Below are positions 1 to 7,235 of a stretch of 64,000 bases of DNA, in pieces. The number at the start of each line of letters is the position of its first letter. Within the stretch, counting starts at the first letter, position 1. Origin of the DNA: Vulcanimicrobiota bacterium (GTDB taxonomy: Bacteria > Vulcanimicrobiota > Vulcanimicrobiia > Vulcanimicrobiales > Vulcanimicrobiaceae). Made by a program: the position numbers and the translations under genes. The stretch spans positions 62,001 to 126,000 of the forward strand of contig PLWS01000006.1 of the NCBI GenBank assembly GCA_003151115.1, written 5' to 3'. The notes under the pieces are model-generated. The model did not search any database, had not been told where the DNA came from, and worked only from the letters and a program-made list of their open reading frames with translations.

Positions 1-778
1 GATGTGTAACCTGAACAGCGGTATACCTGCCCATATTTTGGTAGACGGCAACAACGTTTGATGGCAGATAATTGATCGTTCCATCGTCTTCGATCCTGAC
101 GTTCCAGAACGTGAGCATGAACTTTTCTACCGCTCGGAAACCAGCCGATGTCAATATAATCATCTCACCTCCGTACCCGTAAGCTGCCTCAAGGTTCTTT
201 CCCGACGATAGCTCTTCGGTCACCAAGCCGCCGATTTTGGTAAGGCCCACTAATACAGCCTTATCCCATGCGAGAGCCACAGAATCGGAATGACCGCGCA
301 TGTCCGCACCAGTCAGTAAATTCGTAAAGTGCTCGGTTCCAGACCCTATTATCTCGTGTGTAACCTTTCTCGCGCGAGACCCCGGAGCGGCTGACCAAGA
401 GAAACAAGTAGGTCTTGAGCGCATCGTCCAGCCAGCCACAGATGCGCCGTTCGAATACTTAGTATTGAATCGCTGAAATGCATCGTCCAATTCGTGTATA
501 GTAGGCGCCTTTGTTGAGAAGCGGTGCTCAAGATCGGCAAAAACCTCTTCGCCAGCTTTAACCGAGCCGGTAAACCCGGCGACAAAGTTATCGTTAAAAA
601 TGTGAATCTTGCGACGCATCCCGGCGACGCGTCGATCTAAATGCCCAAAAGGTGATGAATTAATGTCAGGCCGTGTTGGTAGAAATATATGAGGCTTCGT
701 CGTGTCATTATCAGTGAGAAGAAAATCGCCGATGATCGTTGGGATGCCCTCTATCCGAAGCGCGGCAACGACAGACAT
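1..778 (-). CDS. HslV/proteasome-like Ntn hydrolase (partial, 3' end off window)
   Basis: The frame is open from an ATG at 778 to the left edge (259 residues seen, no stop). After removal of Met1 the start reads S-V-V-A-A-L, with an Asp 16 residues after the Ser. This matches the spacing between the Thr1 nucleophile and Asp17 in proteasome beta subunits and HslV. Residues 57-72 (KIHIFNDNFVAGFTGS) closely resemble the HslV segment around its YNDKVIAGFAGG, and IGSGT at 144-148 resembles the conserved GSG of the fold. An insertion of about 20 residues precedes the KIHIF segment. I infer an Ntn-hydrolase fold with a possible Ser nucleophile; protease activity is not shown. It lies 56 bases downstream of the SIR2-like gene on the same strand, so the two probably share a transcript. 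Base composition is more A/T-rich than the rest of the window. Confidence 0.6.
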   Translation of the reverse strand, partial: MSVVAALRIEGIPTIIGDFLLTDNDTTKPHIFLPTRPDINSSPFGHLDRRVAGMRRKIHIFNDNFVAGFTGSVKAGEEVFADLEHRFSTKAPTIHELDDAFQRFNTKYSNGASVAGWTMRSRPTCFSWSAAPGSRARKVTHEIIGSGTEHFTNLLTGADMRGHSDSVALAWDKAVLVGLTKIGGLVTEELSSGKNLEAAYGYGGEMIILTSAGFRAVEKFMLTFWNVRIEDDGTINYLPSNVVAVYQNMGRYTAVQVTH

Positions 779-834
779 CTATGTGGAACTCCTTCTTGCG
801 ACTGCTTGGCAGCCTCCCTAATGAACTTGAACGC

Positions 835-1866
835 CTAGGCCCGCAAGAACTCCTCGATACTCGTTCCAGCGACCAGATTGCTGAATCCGTCCCCTGTTGG
901 CAGGAAATCGGCCTTAATTCTGTAGGCCTTAAGGCGATCTACTACACGGTCCGCCTCGCCGCGACCGCCACAAGCGACTGCAATAATGAGCCGACGCGTA
1001 TTCTTCGCGAGTAGGCTGAAGAAATGACCTTCGCGAGCTTGAGAACCAATTATTAAGACCTTGGTCGCTGCTACCGCGCACTGCCGAATCTGAGGGACGT
1101 GTTCAGGCGGACACACGAACCCCCGCTTCCCGGTCGCGGGAATCGCTATCGCGGGGACCATGGCATTTTTCATCGGACCATTCCATCCGATCGGTCGTTC
1201 CACGGTGGAGACGTATTCATTTTGAAGATTGTATAAGGAACCGAATTCAATTTCTGCAGCTCTGTCAATAACAGTCAACGCCAGCTTCAACTGATCTTGA
1301 GTTTCGAAGTTCTCGAACATTGGTGCAGTGATTTCGCGCGACCAATTAACAGAGCCATGAGGCTTGAAAAGTTTATAGGTGGATTGGTTCCAATACGCGT
1401 TAAAATTGTTGAAGAGCACTGGTGTCGTCCGAGACTTCAAAGCATGCTCAATCAATAGGTCGTAATTGAACGTGACAAAACAGACTGGGCCGCCATCTTT
1501 GAAATTGGCTTCGATCTTATCTATTAGGACGTTGTGATTGAGTCTATCTTCCTTGCTCGTCCAGTCTCTTCCGCAAGTCGCAATGTTGACTTGGAGGTAC
1601 CAACGTATGGCCATCAACTGTCTCTTGGATTCGGGGGTGTTTTCCTCGCGAAGGTCCTCGAGCTGATCTTCGATGAAATCGCAGTTCCTTAAGCGCTCGA
1701 TATTAGCGGGTGTTATGCCAAAGCACGTTGCCGCTAGCTCGAAAATCGGCTGCTTGAAGATGTCCCGCATCAATGGAGGGCGCGACTCGTCATGCCCTCC
1801 GCTGACCGGCGGGCGTGACCAAATCGAATCGTAGGAAGCTCCAGCACCGCAGATCACTATTAGCAT
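835..1866 (-). CDS. SIR2-like NAD-binding protein
   Basis: A 343-residue protein starting at the ATG at 1866. The open frame extends to 1968, but that would run into the divergent gene and precede the Rossmann strand, so I chose the internal start. The N-terminus (MLIVICGAGASYDS) is the glycine-rich NAD-binding loop of the SIR2 superfamily. N-Y-D at about 134-136 and H-G-S at about 170-172 match the SIR2-like conserved blocks, and V-L-I-I-G-S near 270 fits the last Rossmann strand. SIR2-like proteins of this architecture are often NAD-degrading effectors in phage defence rather than deacetylases; no zinc-ribbon Cys set is seen. It is the first gene of a probable two-gene unit with the Ntn-hydrolase-like gene. 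The function as an NADase effector is an inference. Confidence 0.75.
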   Translation of the reverse strand: MLIVICGAGASYDSIWSRPPVSGGHDESRPPLMRDIFKQPIFELAATCFGITPANIERLRNCDFIEDQLEDLREENTPESKRQLMAIRWYLQVNIATCGRDWTSKEDRLNHNVLIDKIEANFKDGGPVCFVTFNYDLLIEHALKSRTTPVLFNNFNAYWNQSTYKLFKPHGSVNWSREITAPMFENFETQDQLKLALTVIDRAAEIEFGSLYNLQNEYVSTVERPIGWNGPMKNAMVPAIAIPATGKRGFVCPPEHVPQIRQCAVAATKVLIIGSQAREGHFFSLLAKNTRRLIIAVACGGRGEADRVVDRLKAYRIKADFLPTGDGFSNLVAGTSIEEFLRA

Positions 1867-1903
1867 CGTTGAGCCTCGGTTTAATCGCCCTTCACAATTT
1901 GGG

Positions 1904-2902
1904 ATGAATACTTGGCTCAGCGGAGGGAGCCGAGTTGGTGACAGGCCAAGGGGAACGTCGGTGCTCAAATCTCACTTCGTCGCAACCCTGTTTTGGACTG
2001 AGTTCGGGTTTTTGCTCAAGTCTGCGGGCTTCGCGGTAGCGACAGCACTGATTGGATTATTTACCTTTCCGCTTTGGACGCCATGGGTGACAGCGGGCTT
2101 ACTCGGCGCGTGCGCATTTGTAGCGGTCTTTCGGGCAGGCTATAAGGCCAGAGAACTAGATGAGTCGGCTAGGGCGAGCGGCGGGTTGGTGCCGGCGACC
2201 GCCGAGCTGTCGGAAAAAAAGACGAACGACTGGCTGCCGCTGTTGGTTTTATTTGCGTTGGCCGTAATGACCTTACTCATTGGCCCTCCTGTGGTTTCTT
2301 TTGCAAAAGCGCGAATGACTATTCAGGTAGACCCGCTATTCCAGGGGGCCTATGAGAAATTTGCGCCAAGCCTTGGGCACCCTGTTTCAGAGAGAGTTTA
2401 TCCTAATACTGACGAGTATTTCCAGGAAAAAGCCGTGGCGATATACTTCGATACGACCGATCCTCATTGGGCCATTCTTTCCTGGCCTGAATGGGAAAAC
2501 CACCCGGACTTTCCTCGCAATCCGAAGGACGTAAGCGTATCTGATGTGCGAGCCAGATTTCGCAAACTTGCCGACAAACTTCATTTCGATCTGTGGGGGA
2601 AAAAGCTTGACGCACCCTACTCAGGCTTGGCAACTATATATTCTACAAACCCAAAGCTTTATGTCGAAAAATTCGGCTGGTCCCAGAGTTATTGCATCTA
2701 CCGAGGGGCGAAACATGGCGTAAGTGTCCAGCGATTTGAACACGGGTGGCTTGCGGGGCCGTTCAGTAACCCCCTCACAAAGGTTCGCGCCTTGAATACT
2801 TTCACGGGCGTGATCTTGTATGATAACAAGACGTGGATAGCTGTGGACCCGTCCCCCGCGCCAACGTGGACTCCGTCTTGTACGAACGCACCCTTCAAAT
2901 GA
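1904..2902 (+). CDS. Membrane protein of unknown function with LGFP-like segment
   Basis: A 332-residue protein that starts only 37 bases from the divergent SIR2-like gene. It has two hydrophobic stretches at about residues 30-80 and a third near 110-130, followed by a roughly 200-residue soluble C-terminal part. Within it, LGHPVSE followed by a gap, then F and aromatic residues (about 157-180), and a later F-E-H-G-W-L-A-G-P, resemble LGFP-type repeats found in cell-wall-associated proteins; this is a weak match. A GTG near 1960 is an alternative start. The A/T-richer composition is shared with its neighbours, suggesting it belongs to the same accessory island. I do not recognise a specific family. 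Confidence 0.6.
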   Translation: MNTWLSGGSRVGDRPRGTSVLKSHFVATLFWTEFGFLLKSAGFAVATALIGLFTFPLWTPWVTAGLLGACAFVAVFRAGYKARELDESARASGGLVPATAELSEKKTNDWLPLLVLFALAVMTLLIGPPVVSFAKARMTIQVDPLFQGAYEKFAPSLGHPVSERVYPNTDEYFQEKAVAIYFDTTDPHWAILSWPEWENHPDFPRNPKDVSVSDVRARFRKLADKLHFDLWGKKLDAPYSGLATIYSTNPKLYVEKFGWSQSYCIYRGAKHGVSVQRFEHGWLAGPFSNPLTKVRALNTFTGVILYDNKTWIAVDPSPAPTWTPSCTNAPFK

Positions 2903-2924
2903 ATGCCCTTATATGGTGGCGCTT

Positions 2925-2940
2925 CGCGCGCGCGCGCGCG
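2925..2940. repeat. (CG)8 tract
   Basis: Sixteen bases of perfect alternating CG just after the membrane-protein gene. Such tracts can adopt Z-DNA or slip during replication; no function is evident. Confidence 0.7.
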
Positions 2941-2972
2941 TATCGGGGGTCTTGCGAAGAATCACCGATTCT

Positions 2973-3014
2973 GTGCTAAGTGTAGCGTGGTAAGTGTGAC
3001 GTGGTAAGCGTAAT
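2973..3014 (+). repeat. Three degenerate 14-bp tandem repeats
   Basis: Three consecutive 14-base units: GTGCTAAGTGTAGC, GTGGTAAGTGTGAC, GTGGTAAGCGTAAT. They lie about 110 bases upstream of the WcbI-like gene start and are followed by a short T-run. The regular spacing suggests iterons for a DNA-binding protein or a slippage product; no regulator is assigned. Confidence 0.6.
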
Positions 3015-3126
3015 TTTTTGCGCGTGATTTTTTGGTAAGACCACCTGCCGAGAATGAGTCGCCCGGATGCCGAAGCGGGCGCAAAGGGGGAAACGGGTTG
3101 GTGACGGCGGTGGAGACTACTGCAGG

Positions 3127-4050
3127 ATGTCGAAGGTGCGCGAGCTGATGCGGACCCTCATCGTTTACGGTAGAAGCCAGGCGGACGCGGTCTCCCTGCT
3201 CCTAAACTACGCTCCGCATATTTCGGCGAGCTTTCGGATCTGCTATGTCTCAGCCTTCGACGAGCTTCCGAGCGTCGGCGTTCCAATGGTGGCGTCGGAA
3301 ATCGCTGCTCCCGAGGATGTGGTCTCGGCGGCGTTGCTCTTCGAGCAGCGCGGTCGCAACTCGTTTCCTCTCCGCCACCTGCTGCCCGCCGATTGCGTCA
3401 CGGTAACGTTCCCGTCCATCGAATTCAACTTGCTCTGGCCGCTCAGTTGCACCAACCCGTTTAACGATGAGGGCAACCCGGAATTCCCATTCGGCCATTA
3501 TCCTTACGGAGACCGCGTAATCGTCGAAGGCGTGCAGCACGGACTCGATGCCGACGAAATCCTCGCGCACTACTTTTCGGTAGGTGCCGCGTACCTGCCG
3601 AATATGGACCACTTCTATCGTATCGAACTTGCCCGACTCACCGCCCTTGAGGCGCCATGCGACGTGAAAATGGCGGATTTCGCCTTCGCCTCGATGCGCA
3701 CCGAGCGGCTCTTCTGGACCTATAACCATCCCGCGATGCCGCCGCTACGTGAGCTGATTCGGCGCTTGCTACAGCACGCGGGAGCGTTCTACCCTGAACT
3801 GCTCGCGCCCGAGATCGACGAGTCAATCGCCGGGTGGTATCAACCCGAGGGGCCGCTGAATATGATGCGCGTCCCGATCCATCCCGGGATTGTCGAGCAT
3901 TGGGGGCTCGACTGGTGCCGGATGCCTGACGACGCCGCGGCCTACGGGTACGCAAACAACCCGATGAACTACCGCGACTATTTCGCGGACATGGTTCATC
4001 GGTCGATTTCGGTGCGCGACGCCGAGGGGCCCCAAAACGCCGCTAGCTAG
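3127..4050 (+). CDS. WcbI-like polysaccharide biosynthesis protein
   Basis: A 307-residue protein from the ATG at 3127; an in-frame start at 3067 adds a low-complexity basic leader and seems less likely. The N-terminal strand (TLIVYGRSQADAVSLLL) followed by an ICYVS strand, a Val/Ala-rich helix and the F-P-S-I-E-F-N segment fit the WcbI-type domain of capsule and polysaccharide modification proteins. In related proteins the glycine-rich N-terminal loop corresponds to a ligand-binding site. No other capsule genes are in view, so the substrate is unknown. It sits alone between repeat-bearing gaps near the end of the A/T-richer island. Family assignment is moderate. Confidence 0.5.
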   Translation: MSKVRELMRTLIVYGRSQADAVSLLLNYAPHISASFRICYVSAFDELPSVGVPMVASEIAAPEDVVSAALLFEQRGRNSFPLRHLLPADCVTVTFPSIEFNLLWPLSCTNPFNDEGNPEFPFGHYPYGDRVIVEGVQHGLDADEILAHYFSVGAAYLPNMDHFYRIELARLTALEAPCDVKMADFAFASMRTERLFWTYNHPAMPPLRELIRRLLQHAGAFYPELLAPEIDESIAGWYQPEGPLNMMRVPIHPGIVEHWGLDWCRMPDDAAAYGYANNPMNYRDYFADMVHRSISVRDAEGPQNAAS

Positions 4051-4387
4051 GAGGCCTACTCGCTCTAGACACGTGCATTGACTCCTGTACGCGCGCACTC
4101 GCGCGAGAGAGGGGACGGGTACCAACGTTCGACTCGTTTCACGCTTGCTGTTAGTGGCCTCTCCAGGTTACTTTACTCCGGGCCTAAGTGCCGCAAAGCG
4201 CGTAGGAAAGCAGCCGTAGCGCTAGGTGGAAAGCAGCCGTGCATAGCAGCCAGGCGCAGTGAAGGTTCGCCGATTTTATGCGGATTTTTTTGGGCCTGCA
4301 TACAGGCCCGGCCTGAGTCGCGGAAGATGGCCTGTTGCTCGGGGGGAACGGGTTGTGCGCGCTCACGCCGGGACAGATGAGGCGCTG
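4051..4387. other. 337-base gap with direct repeats and a hairpin
   Basis: No convincing gene. It contains GGAAAGCAGCCGT twice (4205-4217 and 4228-4240) with a 10-base spacer. It also contains a perfect 7-bp inverted repeat GGGCCTG/CAGGCCC (4292-4298 and 4303-4309, loop CATA) preceded by a T7 run. The T-run lies on the wrong side of the hairpin for a + strand terminator. A short open frame from 4078 has no coding features that I can support. Confidence 0.5.
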
Positions 4388-4891
4388 GTGAGGCTTGCTC
4401 GGATCATTACAATGCTCGGCCTTGCGGCCTCGGTAGCCTGTTCCGGCGCGCGCCAGCCCAAGGCGTCAGGCGCTGCCTGGAAGATTGAAGACCATCGTCG
4501 CGACGAGGCGCTCGCGCTTGTGGAGAAGCGCTATCCGCACTCGCTTGCGGACACGGACGTGTACGTCAACACTTCGCGGGGCTCAACTACGAAACAACAC
4601 CCATTCTATTGCCCTGATGAGGTGATCGTGCATGCGGACCTTAGGGAAGTCGAGAGCATGCCTTCCAACTTCGACATTATCAACCGCTCGTGGCGGGTCG
4701 ATCTCGCGAAGGGTCTTGTGGCCGTGCCGTCCGAGATGGACCTGAACCGTCAGATTGATCAAGGGGTTGCGCAGATTTATGCGGGTACGACACCGAGCCC
4801 GGGCTCCGTCCCGCGCTGTCTCGACGGATCAGACCCACTTTTGATCGACCCCTCGCACTTACCAGATGAGAATGACAGCGGAAACGACTAG
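4388..4891 (+). CDS. Small putative lipoprotein, unknown function
   Basis: About 167 residues from the GTG at 4388. This start gives a short basic N-terminus, a hydrophobic stretch and A-S-V-A-C, a plausible but not ideal lipobox. Earlier in-frame starts (4259) would bury this signal. The mature part contains no motif that I recognise; it has a pair of Cys residues (one in FYCPD, one in PRCLD) and an acidic C-terminus. It may be a surface lipoprotein. It stands alone between two repeat-containing gaps. Confidence 0.45.
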   Translation: MRLARIITMLGLAASVACSGARQPKASGAAWKIEDHRRDEALALVEKRYPHSLADTDVYVNTSRGSTTKQHPFYCPDEVIVHADLREVESMPSNFDIINRSWRVDLAKGLVAVPSEMDLNRQIDQGVAQIYAGTTPSPGSVPRCLDGSDPLLIDPSHLPDENDSGND

Positions 4892-5081
4892 GCAGATAGC
4901 CACCGATGGCGATTCGCCCGGCGAACTATGCGATCCACTAACCATCCACTAACAGCTCGATATTGGACGAAACGCATCGATGCGCGTCGAGACGCCGGTG
5001 CTACCGAATGCCATACAGGACGGGCTTCTTCGAAACATGATGTCACAGCCTGGCATGGCCCTCGGACAACCTACACTTTCC

Positions 5082-5108
5082 CGCCACATCGCCACATCGC
5101 CACATCGC
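5082..5108. repeat. 8-bp tandem repeat, three copies
   Basis: CGCCACAT is repeated three times head-to-tail and followed by CGC, just past the 3' end of the minus-strand lipoprotein gene at 5112. The rest of the 4892-5111 gap shows nothing else that I can support. Confidence 0.75.
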
Positions 5109-5111
5109 AGT

Positions 5112-6971
5112 TTAGGTTGATCTGAAGCCCGCCCGCCCGCAGACTTCGTCGTAGAGATAGTCCATTCCATAAAGCGGATGAATGCCGGTATTGATGTCCG
5201 GGCTCGAAGACCCATTGCGCAGATTGACGTACGCGGGCGCCGGCGGCGTGGCTTCCACGGATGGCGGGCTTGGCCCGCCATATATCGGCTTGAACGGCAA
5301 AGTAGCCGCGGCGACTGCGCTGTTCGTTCCGTTCGCACCCAGGAAACTCAAACTGATGTTGTTAGCGTTAGCGGCACCGGATCCAAAACCGTTGAGGATC
5401 ATGTATCTGATGCCTACGTCAATGAGTAGCCCACCTTGCACGCAGGCGGCGCCGTTAAAGGACACGCATCCGTTCGGGCTATTCCAGTCGCCCAACCGGT
5501 TTAATGTTGCGGCCGAAGATCCGTTGGATGAGAATGGCGTCAACTGCTGAAAATTACCCGCGGTGAAGTCGCGGGTATTGCTCGCAGTGAGTCCTACTTG
5601 CAGTAAGCTTTTTGTCAGCTTGTAGCCGGCGAATAGATCCGTTCCCGTCACGATGGCGTTTTGCTGCAGAAGCGTGTTCATGAGCGGTGACTTGTACGTG
5701 GGACCGTAGGGGCCGGGCGTCGACACCGGCCGGCCGAATCCAACGCCCATGAGTGTGTAGCAGCCGTTTCCGCATGCAACGTCTTCGACGAGCACTTTCA
5801 TCGGCACAGTCTTTCCGACCACGGTGCCGTCGATCTGCCGCAGCGTTACGCGCGCGAGATAATAATGACCGGCGTACCAGTTGCCGTCGCTCGAAAGCTC
5901 CTCGTAGCCGGGTTCGCCGGGCCCGAGTAATTCGTTCGAGCTGGAACCCGCGACGTCGCTGGGCTCGATGATCAAGAGCTCCGATCCGGTATCAATTTGC
6001 GCCTTGCGCGAGGTCGAGGATCCGATTGAGAACCCCACGTCGTACGCTCCGGCATTCGTACCCGAGAAGACGTTGGTCTCATCGAGTGTCGGCGGTGAAC
6101 CCGCGGGATACGGACGCGGGCAGGTTGGATCAGTCGAAGCTGGATTAGAGGGAAAAATCTGGGCTGTTTGGCTGAAGGTTCCCGCCACGCCGACAACCGT
6201 CATCGGATTGACAAACGCTGCGCCCGAGTAATGAAACGGGGCCGCGCCGTTCGTAGTATCCGTCGTCACGCCGTCGGAGATAACCGGCGGTGCCGATGAC
6301 TGCGCCGTCGCACTAGCCGTGACCGCTCCTGCCGGGCCATACACCGCAACCTCGCCCGGCATGACGATCACATTGCCGGCGCTATCCATGGGCTGCAGCG
6401 ACACGTGAAAGTCTGCCGCGCCCACGAAATACTGCCGCGAGAGGCTCATCACCAGCTGCGCCACGGCAGTATCCGTGACCATCGGATAGGTGTCATTTCC
6501 GGTCAGCGTTTGCGTCGTGTGCGTGCTGGCGAGCTTCTTGCCTGCGGGTACGCTGCTAGACGCGGGCTGCATCTGCGTGCTGGTGAGATTCTCGCCAGGA
6601 AGTACGCTGGCGGAGGGTTGCTGATCGTAGAAGTCGACATGAACCGCGACCGAACCGATCTGCGCAGGCTTCACGTTCGTACTGCATTTTCGCCCCGTGC
6701 CTGTTACCGAGCAATCTTTGGACGAAGCCGATAAGTCAACGACACCGGCCAGCGAAGATGGGGGCGGGGTGTCGAATGCACCATCGTCGTAGACGTAGAC
6801 GTAAGCGCTCTTCGCTTGCGAACCGACCGACGTGGCGCCGTTTGGAATAGTAATGGAAACCTGGAGATTCCACGTGTTCACGGGCGGCGTGGAGCCGCTT
6901 TTACCGGTACATGCCGTTAGAAGCGTGCCCAAAATAAAAACGGCACCCGCCATATATTGAAGCAGACGCAT
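5112..6971 (-). CDS. Aspartic-protease-like lipoprotein
   Basis: A 619-residue protein with a lipoprotein signal (hydrophobic stretch, then L-L-T-A-C). The N-terminal about 290 residues are Ser/Thr/Pro/Ala-rich and beta-like. The middle has A-Q-I-D-T-G-S-E-L-L-I-I (about 330-341), the D-T-G-S active-site signature of pepsin/retropepsin-type proteases, then L-M-G-V-G-F-G-R-P, a typical flap/core segment. Near the C-terminus, L-L-I-D-V-G-I-R-Y-M-I-L looks like the second-lobe D-T-G motif with Val replacing Thr. The bilobed arrangement suggests an aspartic-protease fold, active or degenerate, on the outside of the cell. It is monocistronic on the minus strand. Similar lipoproteins of unknown function exist in soil bacteria; activity is an inference. 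Confidence 0.6.
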   Translation of the reverse strand: MRLLQYMAGAVFILGTLLTACTGKSGSTPPVNTWNLQVSITIPNGATSVGSQAKSAYVYVYDDGAFDTPPPSSLAGVVDLSASSKDCSVTGTGRKCSTNVKPAQIGSVAVHVDFYDQQPSASVLPGENLTSTQMQPASSSVPAGKKLASTHTTQTLTGNDTYPMVTDTAVAQLVMSLSRQYFVGAADFHVSLQPMDSAGNVIVMPGEVAVYGPAGAVTASATAQSSAPPVISDGVTTDTTNGAAPFHYSGAAFVNPMTVVGVAGTFSQTAQIFPSNPASTDPTCPRPYPAGSPPTLDETNVFSGTNAGAYDVGFSIGSSTSRKAQIDTGSELLIIEPSDVAGSSSNELLGPGEPGYEELSSDGNWYAGHYYLARVTLRQIDGTVVGKTVPMKVLVEDVACGNGCYTLMGVGFGRPVSTPGPYGPTYKSPLMNTLLQQNAIVTGTDLFAGYKLTKSLLQVGLTASNTRDFTAGNFQQLTPFSSNGSSAATLNRLGDWNSPNGCVSFNGAACVQGGLLIDVGIRYMILNGFGSGAANANNISLSFLGANGTNSAVAAATLPFKPIYGGPSPPSVEATPPAPAYVNLRNGSSSPDINTGIHPLYGMDYLYDEVCGRAGFRST

Positions 6972-7235
6972 GGGAGCGAGCTTCGGCCGGGGAGATTATC
7001 CCGCCTATGCGCAAAATCGAAGTTTTGGAGCTGATTCGCTTAATGGCCTTCGTCGGAATTTTACATTCCCGTCAGTTTTCGGGGGCCGCCTCCCATTTTG
7101 GCTTCATTTCTTTGCCCCATTTCGTCCCACGAATTAGCCGACAATTTTTCGTCGCACGTTCCGCCGAGGTCTTTGTATTGTATCGTTTTCATGCCTCACT
7201 CATCCCCTCTTAGCGCCCTGGTATAACAACGGCGC

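Noticed and set aside
349-585. A 78-residue open frame on the minus strand
   Set aside because: It lies inside the partial Ntn-hydrolase gene in another frame, and the longer frame has the recognisable motifs.
4292-4309. Hairpin as a transcription terminator
   Set aside because: The T-run lies before the hairpin on the + strand and becomes an A-run after it on the other strand, so it does not fit an intrinsic terminator.
7007-7213. A 68-residue open frame in the gap between the lipoprotein and tyrosinase genes
   Set aside because: No ribosome site, no recognised motif and no neighbour coupling; I could not support it.
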